This document shows, piece by piece, positions 1 to 12,600 of a DNA stretch of 46,939 nt. Within the stretch, counting starts at the first letter, position 1. Each line of letters begins with the position of its first letter. The notes beneath the pieces were generated by a model. It worked only from the letters and a program-made list of their open reading frames with translations. It did not search any database and was not told where the DNA came from. The stretch is from Acanthamoeba castellanii str. Neff (taxonomy: Eukaryota > Discosea > Longamoebia > Acanthamoebidae). The stretch is from positions 257,381-304,319 of the forward strand of contig NW_004457596.1 of NCBI RefSeq assembly GCF_000313135.1, read 5' to 3'. The position numbers were made by a program, and so were the translations under genes.

Positions 1-373
1 ACGAGCACTGTGCGACTGTGAAGGAGGAGGACACGCACTTGCCGAAGCCGTCGTCGAGAGTGCCTCGATGCTCGACGTGGCCGTTGGGAAAGCGCCAGCG
101 TCCCTTGCACGACTGGGGCATGAGCTCGTCGGCTGGGAAGGCGTGCTCGAGGTAGCCTTCGTAGGCGTGATAGAACATAAGACGCGCTTCCTCCCTGTCG
201 GCGAGCACTGTGAGTTGAAGGCTTGGTTCGCGTTGGCACTATCACAACAGTGCGCGGTACTAAAGCGAACCGAGGGCGTACCGAAGCGCGATGCGCTTGG
301 AGCGCGTCATGGGCAGTGCATGTGTAAAGAGAGGCCCAATGAGGAGCAGAATCAAAAGCCAGTGAATGCACAT
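1..373 (-). CDS. EDEM-like GH47 alpha-mannosidase-family protein, 5' part only
   Basis: Class I mannosidase-like (GH47) proteins of the EDEM group act in the ER on misfolded glycoproteins sent to degradation. Exons read 373-282 and 194-43; the 195-281 intron joins in phase. Residues 1-20 are a hydrophobic signal peptide (start [15 protein letters not shown]). After it come the family's hallmark start [19 protein letters not shown], then [13 protein letters not shown] and RGTLDDGFG. The next intron seems to begin at 42 with a GC donor (G|GCAAGT), since the family continues directly into a SLTLVDSLDTL-type segment. The rest lies beyond the left edge, so catalytic acids and length cannot be checked. 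An ER mannosidase I or EDEM assignment rests on the first 80 residues only; the FYHAY...PADEL order fits EDEM best. Confidence 0.8.
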
Positions 374-732
374 GAGCGCGATTTTCGAACAGCCTCCTCC
401 ATTTAGAAGATTCAATCTTGAAGTCTTGCCGTCGGCACCGGTTTGGCAGAGCATTCGAACTACGGCCTTGAGCTGTCCCTCCAGCCGAGTAGATGCGCGA
501 TGGGCGCCAACTTGTGTGGAGGCCAATAGAGAAACTACAAGGAAATGATCTACAAATCATTTCTTGACGCTTTTGTTGAAACGCCGAAAAATCGAAAAAA
601 ATTCTTCTCAATTTTTTTACAAAGCCCATAAAAGGTTTCAAGAAAAGGCGCAGAATCATCTTCACCTCACAAGGTGCCCACGTCCCCACCTACGTCGTCT
701 TTTCGGCCTTTATTCTTCCGTGAGGGGATATT
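374..732. other. Intergenic, divergent promoter region
   Basis: Lies between the divergent EDEM-like gene and the gene starting at 733. It contains a short A/T-rich stretch around 590-625. Several short ORFs overlap here on both strands, but none has recognisable protein content. No RNA gene was seen. Confidence 0.5.
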
Positions 733-1506
733 ATGCTCAAGCGCAGCTACGCGCAGCTGGCCACCAGTTCTTCTTCGCTCCGCCTACCGTCAACAACAGC
801 CACGACGGGCACCAACCCGTACAGTTCCTCTTTCACACCTTCTCCCGCACACAACCACGCGGCGTCTCTTCCCCCGAAGATGAAAACTCTCCAGATTTCC
901 AACACCCTCAATCGCTCATCTTCCTCATCTTCGTCTCTTCTGCGAACGAGCAGCTCGGGTGTGGATGTGGCCAAGAAGATGAAGAAGTACGAATCAGCCG
1001 AGGAGGTGCAGGCCAGCAGCACCTCGACCGTCGACGTAGAGGAGGCCGCCGCGATCAACGAGCCTCAACTCGATGGCATCCACTCCAAGAAGGAGGATCT
1101 TCTCTCTGACGAGGAGGAGTGCACACCAGGAGCCACCAAGAGCAAGCCTGTGACACAGCAGGCCAAGATCGATTCGAAGAAGAAGAAGAAGAAGACGATC
1201 GAGGTTGCTGTGAAGAAGGAGGAGGTGGCGCCGGTGCCCAAGGAGCTGGCCAAGGAAACCGAGGACGAGAGGGAATGCTACCGCCACGCCATCGTCGACG
1301 TGCCGGCCCTCGTGGAGCTGCTGACCCTCATCGGCCGCTGCCCGGTGTGCAAGTCCAGCCTGCGCACCGACAAGATCGCCACCGACGAGGCGACGGCCGT
1401 CGTCAACGTGTCGCTCAAGTGCTCTCGCCTTCGCTGCCAGTTCACCAAGCACTGGTGCAGCAGCCCGACGGCGGGCATCAGCACCACGGAGGCCGCGAAG
1501 AAGTGA
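733..1506 (+). CDS. Uncharacterised protein with C-terminal CPxC...C...HxxxWxSxP module
   Basis: Single exon, 257 aa, function unknown. The first 150 residues are Ser-rich then acidic/basic low complexity, with a run of six lysines near residue 155 that could be a nuclear signal. Residues about 185-245 form the only ordered part: VDVPALVELLTLIGRCPVC, then a VNVSLKCSRLRC stretch and a FTKHWCSSP ending. This leucine-rich helix followed by CPxC, V.V...C, H...W.S.P resembles a zinc-binding module found in many uncharacterised eukaryotic proteins, often ones with transposon-linked relatives; that resemblance is from memory, not a search. Cysteines occur as C-x2-C and C-x4-C, consistent with one zinc. 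The ATG at 733 is the first in the open frame. Alternative: a small nuclear DNA-binding protein. Confidence 0.7.
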   Translation: MLKRSYAQLATSSSSLRLPSTTATTGTNPYSSSFTPSPAHNHAASLPPKMKTLQISNTLNRSSSSSSSLLRTSSSGVDVAKKMKKYESAEEVQASSTSTVDVEEAAAINEPQLDGIHSKKEDLLSDEEECTPGATKSKPVTQQAKIDSKKKKKKTIEVAVKKEEVAPVPKELAKETEDERECYRHAIVDVPALVELLTLIGRCPVCKSSLRTDKIATDEATAVVNVSLKCSRLRCQFTKHWCSSPTAGISTTEAAKK

Positions 1507-1910
1507 GCGTAGGCGCTCACCACCAGGAGAATTGGATTCGACTTCGGTTTCATCGTCGACATGGATAGAGAGAGATGCTCCCGTATGCAGCAGCCCTTCC
1601 AATACGCCCCCCACAAGGAGGCCTTGATGACATTCGATTCGACGGCCGATCGATCGATCGATCCGCAACACCCACCAACCGGACACTCGTCGATCCATTC
1701 CCCTGCGCCAACCGCCACCCCCGCCGCGACCGCGTGCCCAGATCCGCGAACACCTTCCGTCGCACCTCAACTGCACAAGTGTTCCACCCATCTTCATCTA
1801 TGTACTCTACACGCACGTTCCTCAAGAACTGCACTTTCTACGCCGTACCTCCTTCTTTCGCGCCAAAACTCTAAAAAGAATTGACATTTTAAATCAAAAC
1901 GGACTTTGCT
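1507..1910. other. Intergenic region
   Basis: Probable 3'UTR of the zinc-module gene and promoter of the next gene. It holds a short self-complementary CGATCGATCGATCGAT run near 1648-1663 and pyrimidine-rich sequence before the ATG at 1911. Overlapping short ORFs on both strands look like shadows. Nothing else seen. Confidence 0.45.
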
Positions 1911-2907
1911 ATGGAGACTGCACGAGAAGAGGTGGCGCAGGAGAGGGTGGCTGCGTTGGTGCAAGAGAGAGCACCAGCAGGCAGTGGGGTGGTGTTTGCG
2001 ACGCAGGTGGGCAGTCGGAGCTACAACCTCCAGCGCGAGGACGGCGGCAGCGACGTGGACTTTGCCGGCATCTACGCTGCGCCCCCCTCCGCCTTCTGGG
2101 GTCTTGCCAGGCCGCCCGCCAACCTCGCCAGCGGTGGGGGCGCCAAAGGCGAAGCCGTTGTGGACGTGCAGGTCAACGAGGTGGCCACCTTTGCCAACCT
2201 CCTACTCACCGGCAACCCTGCTGCTGTTGAGGTCTGTGCTCTCCCCTCTTTCTTATATGCTCTTCCTGTTTGTGCTGACGGCCAGGGGTTATGTGACGTT
2301 GCATTGAACAGCTGATGTGGGCAGAGCCAGAGAAGCAAGGCAGTTGGTGGGCAGTTGGTGGCGAGGGTTCCTCCAGCACCGAAGAGGCGCCGCTGGGAAC
2401 GTGGGCCTCTCTGCGACAGCACCGCGACCAGTTCCTCTCGCGGCAGTTCGTGAAGCAGTGCCTCGCCTTCGCGCAGGGCCAGATCAAGCAGGCAGAAACC
2501 AAGCCCGAGGCCAACGGCAAGAAGGCACGCCTCATCAGTTCTCTAATAGTGGTCTTGATGTAACATGAGAAGGAAGGAAGTAAGGGATGGATTGTATGTC
2601 TTCCCTACCATGAGTGCAGGTCTACAATGCGCTCCGTCTGCTACAGGTGGCGCATGGCGTGCTGGGTGGCCGATCGCTGCGGCTGTGGTGGGAGGGCGAG
2701 GAGCGTGAGGCGCTGATGGCCGTGCGACGCGGGGACGTGCCGCTCCCGGAGGCCTTGGCCGCGGCCAAAGACGCCGCCCAGCGTCTCGATGCGCGCAAGC
2801 CGTGGACGGCTCTGCCCGACAAGGCGGACGCCGTCTGGCTCGACGCCTGGCTTCTGGCACTGCGGCAACAACAGCACACGCAGTCACACAGTCGCACGCA
2901 GCACTAG
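1911..2907 (+). CDS. RlaP-like nucleotidyltransferase (PF10127-type)
   Basis: Member of the DNA-polymerase-beta-like nucleotidyltransferase superfamily, closest to the RlaP/COG3541 group linked to RNA repair in bacteria and phages. The active site is visible in exon 1 at residues about 33-50: GSRSYNLQREDGGSDVDFAG, i.e. GS followed by DxD, then IYAAPPSAFWGL, as in this family. Exon 1 is 1911-2231; intron 2232-2311; exon 2 starts 2312 (LMWAEPEKQGSW) and ends near 2537; exon 3 starts near 2615 (YNALRLLQVAHG) and ends at the TAG at 2907. The second intron's exact ends are uncertain: ATCA|GTTCTC to CATGAG|TGCAGG keeps phase and gives about 279 aa. The substrate is unknown; the family name implies only nucleotidyl transfer. 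Eukaryotic members are scattered, so transfer from bacteria or viruses is possible but untested. Confidence 0.75.
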
Positions 2908-3249
2908 TGGCGAAGCGGGCCTTTTCCTCTGCCGGTTACCATCACCGCTTGAAAAGTGCCAGGCCATCACCCCACAACCAGGTTGCTAACTCCGGAGTGG
3001 CGGAAAGGGACGGAAGCCGTCGGGCTCCGATCGGTGTTTCCTATTTTTCCGCCCCGAACACCAATAGCGCACGATCTCTTAACAAGTTGCGCCAATGGGA
3101 TTGTGCCATCAGTTTTTAGCCTCGCCGCAAATCGGAGACAGGCTCAGCGATGACACCCGACTAAAACGAACGACGAGGCGCAGCAAAGGCAAAGTTCCCT
3201 CTTCTGCACTCGGCCACCCGAACGGCATTATTTCAACACACACCCGGCC
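2908..3249. other. Intergenic region
   Basis: Upstream of the homeodomain gene. Unique GC-rich sequence with no supported ORF, RNA gene or long repeat. Probably holds the homeodomain gene promoter. Confidence 0.45.
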
Positions 3250-4740
3250 ATGCAAGACGATACAATGGCCCAACTGCTGCGCCACCTCGGGTCTTCAAAT
3301 CCACCAGCACCTGGAGCAGAGAAGACTCCCAGGCTGTCCACACCCACTTCCAAGCTCTCCATCTCCTTCCTCGTCGATGATCCACCTGCGGACGAAGACA
3401 GTTCAAGCTCCAAGCGGAAGCGCCGCCACACCGACGCCCTCGGCGAATCCCGCGTCAAGGTCGAGCCGGATGTCGAGCACCCGCAGCCGCCTCGACCAGC
3501 CAAGCGAGCACGAGCCCGACCACAGAGCAACTGGTCTGGCGCAGCTGCCTCGGCTTCTTCCGCCCGCTCGATTATTCATCCGCCCGTGGCCCTTCCCACT
3601 TCCCTCGCGCCTACGCCCACGCCGCTCCCCGCACCCGCAGCTCATCATCCGGCGACGTATCAAGCCTCCGCCCTCTTTCCGCCGACGCCCTACTTTGTGG
3701 TGGCCAATCCTCAGCTCCTCTCCGCGATCCACCAACAGCTCCTCCTCGCACAAACCGCCCAGGCCTACCTTCTTCATCAGGCCAGCCACCAGCATCCTCA
3801 GCAACAGCAGCAGCATCAACCGCCGCAACGACCATCGCCGCTTTATCCGCAGACCGCGCCAGTCTACCTGGGACCGTCGACGCCGCCGGGCCTTTCCTCC
3901 GCCTCTTCCCCGCCTTCTTCGCCTGCGCTCCTGAGCTCTTCGCCATCGTCGCCCCTCCATGCAGGGGCGGCATCGACCTCTTCTCGAACTTATTCCGGCG
4001 AGAGCCCAAGTCGTGGCTACGCCTTGGGCGACCGTAACTCCGCGCCCAACCCTCCGGTCGGCAACAACCTCCATGGCGACAACATCGATGTCCAACAGCA
4101 CACCCAACAGTTGCTCAAGCAATGGCACCGCCAGCGCCAGGTGCAGAAGATGCTCTACCTCCAGCAGAAGAAGCACAAGAAGCAACAGCAGCACCAGCGA
4201 CCCCACGTCCTGGCGCCGGTGCGGGCCACGACCGCGACCACGGCGACGATGATCCCGCCCGTGCCCACGTTCACGTCTGCGGCGGTAGGCCAGCCGTCGT
4301 CGCTGTCCGCCGAGACCCTGATGGCCCTCATCGATGAGCTCCTTCGGCGCCACGTCGGTTCAGACGCGCCGCGACCATGCGCCGAATCGCCTCAAGACAA
4401 GAAGGAGAAGGCACAGCCAGCTGGCGGCAAGCGACGTCATCGCGTGCCGCCCGAGCACCTCCAGGTGTTGGAGGAGGTCTTTGCGGCCGAGCCCTTCCCG
4501 CACGCCGAGGCCAAGAACGAGCTGGCTCTTCGGCTGGGCATGACCAAGCGCAGCATCACGATATGGTTCCAGAACAAGCGGGCCAGGCTCAAGCGGAACG
4601 ACGAGGAGATGTCTCCCTCCTCCTCTTCATCATCGGCACGGTCCCCTGCCAAGTCGGACGCTGGCATCGTGTTCCATCAGCTGACCGTCGATACCTCCGG
4701 CCAACTCGCTATCATTCCCGAGTTCCCGCTTCAGGTGTAA
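3250..4740 (+). CDS. Homeodomain transcription factor
   Basis: Intronless gene, 496 aa. The homeodomain is near the C-terminus at about residues 393-452: a basic arm KRRHRVPPEHLQVLEEVF, then helix 2 and a recognition helix SITIWFQNKRARLKR. The invariant W, F, N and R of helix 3 are all present, so DNA binding is expected. The loop is of ordinary length, with no three-residue TALE insertion. The N-terminal 390 residues are low complexity, rich in Pro, Ser and Gln (Gln/His tracts near 180-200 and 295-325), typical of amoebozoan regulators and possibly a transactivation region. A CRKR-type basic patch near residue 55 may aid nuclear import. The last 45 residues are Ser-rich then hydrophobic. The developmental or encystment role is unknown. 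Confidence 0.92.
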   Translation: MQDDTMAQLLRHLGSSNPPAPGAEKTPRLSTPTSKLSISFLVDDPPADEDSSSSKRKRRHTDALGESRVKVEPDVEHPQPPRPAKRARARPQSNWSGAAASASSARSIIHPPVALPTSLAPTPTPLPAPAAHHPATYQASALFPPTPYFVVANPQLLSAIHQQLLLAQTAQAYLLHQASHQHPQQQQQHQPPQRPSPLYPQTAPVYLGPSTPPGLSSASSPPSSPALLSSSPSSPLHAGAASTSSRTYSGESPSRGYALGDRNSAPNPPVGNNLHGDNIDVQQHTQQLLKQWHRQRQVQKMLYLQQKKHKKQQQHQRPHVLAPVRATTATTATMIPPVPTFTSAAVGQPSSLSAETLMALIDELLRRHVGSDAPRPCAESPQDKKEKAQPAGGKRRHRVPPEHLQVLEEVFAAEPFPHAEAKNELALRLGMTKRSITIWFQNKRARLKRNDEEMSPSSSSSSARSPAKSDAGIVFHQLTVDTSGQLAIIPEFPLQV

Positions 4741-4859
4741 TTACCGTGTACATATATTTCGATCGATAAAAGCTCAGACCAGCTCCACTCCAATACGTGC
4801 CAGGTTGTCGACTGCAATACAAAAACTGTATAAAATAAAAATAAAATAAAAAGGCCAAG

Positions 4860-6477
4860 ATGAACTTGAGCAGATGGGGGTCAGCTGCACGATCAAGCTT
4901 CGCAACACGGTCGCCACGCACTTGCAGCCTTCGATCCCTGGCAACCTCAACAGGTTCTGCCTCGGCAATTTATTTTAATTTGACAGATTATATATCTCTT
5001 ATCTTAATTCATACTTACGGTCCAGCCAGAGCGAAGAGGGAGGAGTTGGTGCGGTGGGGAACCCAGCAGATAGCTTCATCGCCTGCGCGCACCGACCTGC
5101 ACACCGGCGAAGGCGGCACAGAGCCGCTTGAGGTACCTCGCAGTTCTCTCCGCACCCTGCTAGTCGCTCGTGCCCAACCTACTTATCCCAGCACCAGGGC
5201 CGAAACGTAGCACGACTCGAGAGCGAGATGTTCTTTTCTCACGCGCTCTCCACCACCACTCCGGACACTGTCGAGTCGCTGTTCAGAAGGTACCCGTGGC
5301 ACGCTCCTCACACTTTGTACGCAGGTGCTTGGTTGATTGATTTGTTGACACTGCGCATGCTCTCTCAGTTGCGTGGCACGAAGGCTGCGTGGTGAGCCCA
5401 CCGCCTACATTCTCGGACAGCGACAGTTCTGGGGGTTTGACTTCACGGTCTCGCCGGCCACACTCATCCCTCGGCCCGACACCGAAACGGTACAGCGAAC
5501 GCTTCGCTCCCCGATGCGTACGCACATGGTGGACGGAGATACTTACGCGGAGGCTTCTTGGGGCTCTGATCAGATGATAGACGCGGCTCTCTCCCTCTAC
5601 ACGACAGACCGACCGCCACAACGCATTCTTGACCTGGGCACAGGATCCGGGTGCATTCTGCTGTCCCTGCTCTCCGAGTTCAAGGAGGCGCGCGGGGTGG
5701 GCGTAGACCGAAGCCCGCAGGCTCTGCAGGTGGCCCGCATCAACGCTCACCGTATGAGACTCACCGAAAGATGCACATTCATTGAAAGGTACACGACCCG
5801 CAGCACCTCCTCTTCTCTTCCTTGACACTCGCTTCCGCAATGGCACGCGTCATGGAATTGACTTCAACGTGGGGTCATTTCGCTCAGCGACTGGCTCGAC
5901 AAGGTGGATGGAAGCGAGCGCTTCGACTTGGTGGCAAGCAACCCGCCCTACATACCGCGCGCAGACCTGGCCAGCCTCGAACCCGACGTGAAGGAGTACG
6001 CACTTGTGCACCATCACCCTCAGCGGCAAGCGACAACAATGGCGAATGCTGACCTCGCCCGTCTTGCAGTTTTGAGCCAGCCGGGGCGCTCGATGGCGGT
6101 GAGGATGGGCTGCAGGTCTACAGGTCAGTCAGTTCTACGCCATTGCTCTTTTCGGCAAACTTGTGCTCTATCGCTACTCACGCTCGCACGTGTTCGTGGT
6201 ATGTTTGGGCTGTGTGGGTGGGCATGCAGGCACTTCGCCAGTTCGGACAAACTAGACCGTCTAATGGCGCCCGGTGCCTTTCTTCTGCTCGAGGTGGGAG
6301 CAGGACAAGCCTCCCAGGCATTAGCGCCTCTTCTTCGCATTCTCTATACCGCCGGCGCCCAACTCACATGCTTTGTCTCCGTCGTAACAGGTCGCAGAGC
6401 TCTTTCATCCCAAGAGGCGGTGCATCGCGGTGAAGCGAGATCTGGCTGGCGTTGAACGTTGCCTCGTCCTTCAATAG
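4860..6477 (+). CDS. HEMK1: HemK/PrmC-type release-factor glutamine methyltransferase, probably mitochondrial
   Basis: SAM-dependent methyltransferase that modifies the glutamine of the GGQ motif in class I release factors. Nine exons close in frame: 4860-4953, 5026-5132, 5198-5289, 5369-5489, 5574-5788, 5888-5995, 6070-6123, 6230-6317, 6391-6477, giving 321 aa. The N-terminus ([19 protein letters not shown]) is Arg/Ser-rich without acids, a mitochondrial leader pattern. Family landmarks follow: ARLESEMFFSHAL, ARRLRGEPTAYILG, FTVSPATLIPRPDTET, the SAM loop ILDLGTGSGCILLSLL, the catalytic SNPPYIP, and ALDGGEDGLQVYR. The last intron (6318-6390) starts with GC instead of GT; splicing it joins GQASQ to VAELFHPKRRC as the family expects. 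Length matches the family. The cytosolic paralogue is less likely because of the leader. Confidence 0.93.
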
Positions 6478-6602
6478 ACACCTTCAACACACAAGACTAC
6501 ATTTCTTTTTCTTTTTTTTGTTTATTTTTATTTCATTTTCGTAACGAACTGCGCGGTTACCCAATCAAGATCAATCGAAAGACTGGAACGGTTGGAATCA
6601 AG

Positions 6603-9074
<2,472 letters not shown>

Positions 9075-9611
9075 TCAGAGCGAGCTCTCTCGCTCTACAC
9101 GGATCCGCATACAAGCAGCACTGGACACACGGTCACTACCACACGTCGTGTGGCCGACCGAACAGAACGCATATCCCCCCACCCCCCAACACAATGTACA
9201 TTATGCTGGCGACGATGGAACTTGATCTCACGCACCCTCGCCCCGCACCACCCCTTATCTTTTCAACGTCTTGGATCCTCTTTCGTCTTGTCGTGGTGCT
9301 GGCCAGAAGAACAAGTCCGGTCAGCGTCGTGGGGGCCGAGCGTGGCGATTGCCTTGAAAATTAGCGTTTCATGTTTCAAGTAACCAAAAAAATGCCGATT
9401 TTTTACACCAATCCCCGAATTTACCCGAATTGTACGTACTTTCCGCCTGACCCGCAGAGGGTACATCCCATTTTTCGCAACTCCATTCATCAACAGCGCA
9501 GCACACTAGGCCTTGTCGTGTAGGTTCGGCTCGATCCATTTTTCTTATTTATTCTTATATCCTTATATTTATTTTATTTCATATTCATATTTCAGTTCTA
9601 GATTTCTTTCG
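9075..9611. other. Intergenic region
   Basis: Kinase 3'UTR followed by the promoter of the diacylglycerol kinase gene. The last 75 bases (about 9538-9600) are T/A-rich with repeated TTATATTTATTTTA-like motifs just upstream of the ATG at 9612, a likely core promoter. No supported ORF or RNA gene. Confidence 0.45.
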
Positions 9612-12600
9612 ATGAGCGAGATGGATGGCGTGGCACTGCCCCAGGACCACATCAAAGCATCAAAGAAGAAAAAAGGGAAGGATCACAGCCCAATGGACTC
9701 CCCCAAAACGCGGGCACGAAGAACGCGCAACAAGACGATGCCCCCTTCGTCGTCCGCTGCCAAACTTGCGGACGACACCTCCTACTCGGATCTGGTCGCT
9801 CAGCCTTCCCCGCTCTCCTCTCATTCTTCGTCCACTTCGCTGGCAGACCAAGGCCTGGGATCATCCGATTCCTCCACCTCCTCTTCATCTTCATCTTCTT
9901 CCTCCAAATCATCAGCCAAGAAGGGGCGCTACAGAGCATCGACCGCCTCGACCACGTCATCGCCCGCACTGCTGGGCCTTCTCAACAAATCGTCCGTCGC
10001 CCCGACCCCTGCACCGTCTCCCTCGCTACGCGGCTCGCCATCGACTGCACGACGGCTGCTGGGCCTCTCGCGCTCGCCGCAGCCGCAGCGCAAGAAGTCG
10101 ATGCCGCCCATCGGCTCGAGCCTGCCATCTTCGCCCTCGTGCCATCACAATCCACAGGGGCGACGCTGGCTGGACGACGAGGGGGACGATACCAACGACG
10201 ACGACGATGACTACGATGACGACCCCAACATCTTCTCTCCCCGCGTTGAAGACGATGACCGTGCCGAGGACTGGGTACGCACTACTTTCATCCTTTCTTT
10301 TATTTTATTTTAAATTTATTATAAATAAAATAATTAATAATTGCGTTATTGAATAATCGCAGGATTTCCTGAGGAAGAAGAGGGACGAAGACATGGGCAA
10401 GCACGAAATGCACGACCGCTGTTTCTCCTCGTCCGTCTGGTGCAATGTGTGCAAACGCAAGCTCAAGGGCAAGGGCAAGCAGGTATTGTCTACTCCCCTC
10501 CTTCTCTCTCTCTCTCTGTGTGTGTGTGATCGGTGGTGGTGGGCATCAGCCAAGGGGGTGAACCTAGTATTGTTCCAACTTACCTGCCATGATGCCCTAG
10601 ATTCCCCTCATCTCAAAGCCCTTTTCTCTCCTTCTTTCGCACCGGTCTATTTTTCGACTCACATCTCCACCTCTCCATGATGATGACGACAACCAACAGA
10701 GGCAAGGCAAGATGTGCACGGTGTGCCGATACGTGATCCATCACGAGTGTGAGACCGGCGCCGAGCGAAACTGCCCGACCACCTTCTCCGTCTATCCGCT
10801 CCCGTCGGCCTCTCCCGAGGTGCGTCGCCCCCCTGACGCTCACGCAACACCACTTCGCTTCTCCCTGTCTCATCCCGCTTTACCCTCTCTTCTCACGGGC
10901 ACAGGAGGTGCGGCGGATGGGCCATGCGTGGATCGAGGGCAACCACTCCTCCAGTCCGTGCATTTTTTGCACCAAAGAGGTACTGGCTTACGCTCACACT
11001 GCGTTCACTGCTGCCCGTTCTCGCTCTCGCCGCGGTAATTCATTCTCACGCGCGCGCGCGGCGTGACTGTAGGTGTCGGGGAGGGACATGGTGGGCAGTC
11101 GGTGCTATTGGTGCCTGGGCGTGGCCCACAACGAGTGCCGCGACCAGAACGTGGGCGTGGTCTGCGACTTTGGCGAACTGCGGAGCCTCAAGCTGCCGCC
11201 CTACGCCATCTACCGCACGGGCAGGGAAGAGCCCGAGCCCGCTTGGCAGGTTAGTTTCCTTTTTATTTTATTATTATTATTATTAATTTTCCACCGAAAT
11301 GGAACTAAAATTGTAATTTGTAACTAACCGACTGACTTTGAACGCACAGTTGGAGCCTGCGTATTTGAGCGGGACGGATTGCAAGCCGCTCCTGGTGTTC
11401 ATCAATCGCATGTCCGGCGGTCAGCAGGGTCCCGGCGTCATCCAGCGTCTCTCCTCCCTGCTCAACCCCAACCAGATCATCGACATTCGGCAAGGTATGT
11501 TGAGATTTTCATTATTTATATATATATATATGTTCCTCTGCTGGGCAGCGCGCCACACAACGCGACCTCTCATCACCCGGCTTGTGAATGAATGTGCCGA
11601 CAGGCGGTCCGGCGGTGGGTCTGAGCATATTCATGCCGCTCATCGAAAAGGCCAACGGCTTCCGAATCCTCATCTGCGGAGGCGACGGCACTGGTACGCC
11701 TGCCTCGCCTTTTTCGCCAGTGGTCGGTTCACGTTAAAGATGAACGCGCTGCTGACGTCAGCCACCGCCTCGTCTGCTGCCTCCACTCTATATAGTCAAC
11801 TGGGTGTGCACGGCGCTGGCCAAGATCCAGTTCCCCACCGAGGAGTCGATGCCCCAGCTGGGGCTGCTGCCGCTGGGCACGGGCAACGACCTCTGCGGAT
11901 TCCTGGGCTGGGGCACGGGCTACACCGGCGGCGATCTGTACAAGATCATCGAGCGCATGAACGCGGCGGTGCCCATCAAGCTCGACCGATGGAAGGTGCG
12001 GATCATGGAGACCGCCATCCTCAAGGGCTCCAAGATCATCTCCTTCAAGAAGAAGCACACGGCGCCGGCGCTCCACGCCGCCCACTCGGTCTCGGGCGCC
12101 GCCACTCCGATGGCGTCGGCGTCGTCGACTGTCGACCATGGCGCACTTCTCCGCTCAGCGCCGCCTAAAATGTCGACGTACCATGACCAGCTGCGCGATT
12201 CGGCGGCATCGCTGTCGTCATCGTCAACGGCCTCGTCGCCGCCGACATCGCCGCCGCCCCAGCGCCGCCCGCACTCGCCCAAGCCCGTGCGCAAGCTCGA
12301 CTTTGGTGGCCCCGACTCGAAGGAGGAGGACGAGCAGGAGCAGGCCGCCGATGGTGGTGGCCACAGAGACAGCCTCGCGGCGTCGCCGACCAAGGCCACC
12401 GGCACGTCGCCGCGTCGTGGCTCCCCGCGCAAGCCGCTGCCGCAGCTGCCGCGCAGCTTCTCGACGATGGCGGCGGTGGGCTCGCACTCGAACGCCGGCG
12501 GCGCGCGGGGCGAGGCCGCGGCGCCCGCCATGGTCCCGCCGCTGCCGTCGGTCACCTCGGCCGTACTACCCACCTCGCCGCCTTCGCCCTCGGTCGTCGC

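Noticed and set aside
9505..9560. Possible tRNA B-box (GGTTCGGCTCGATCC)
   Set aside because: No A-box at the right distance and no cloverleaf; it lies in the DGK promoter.
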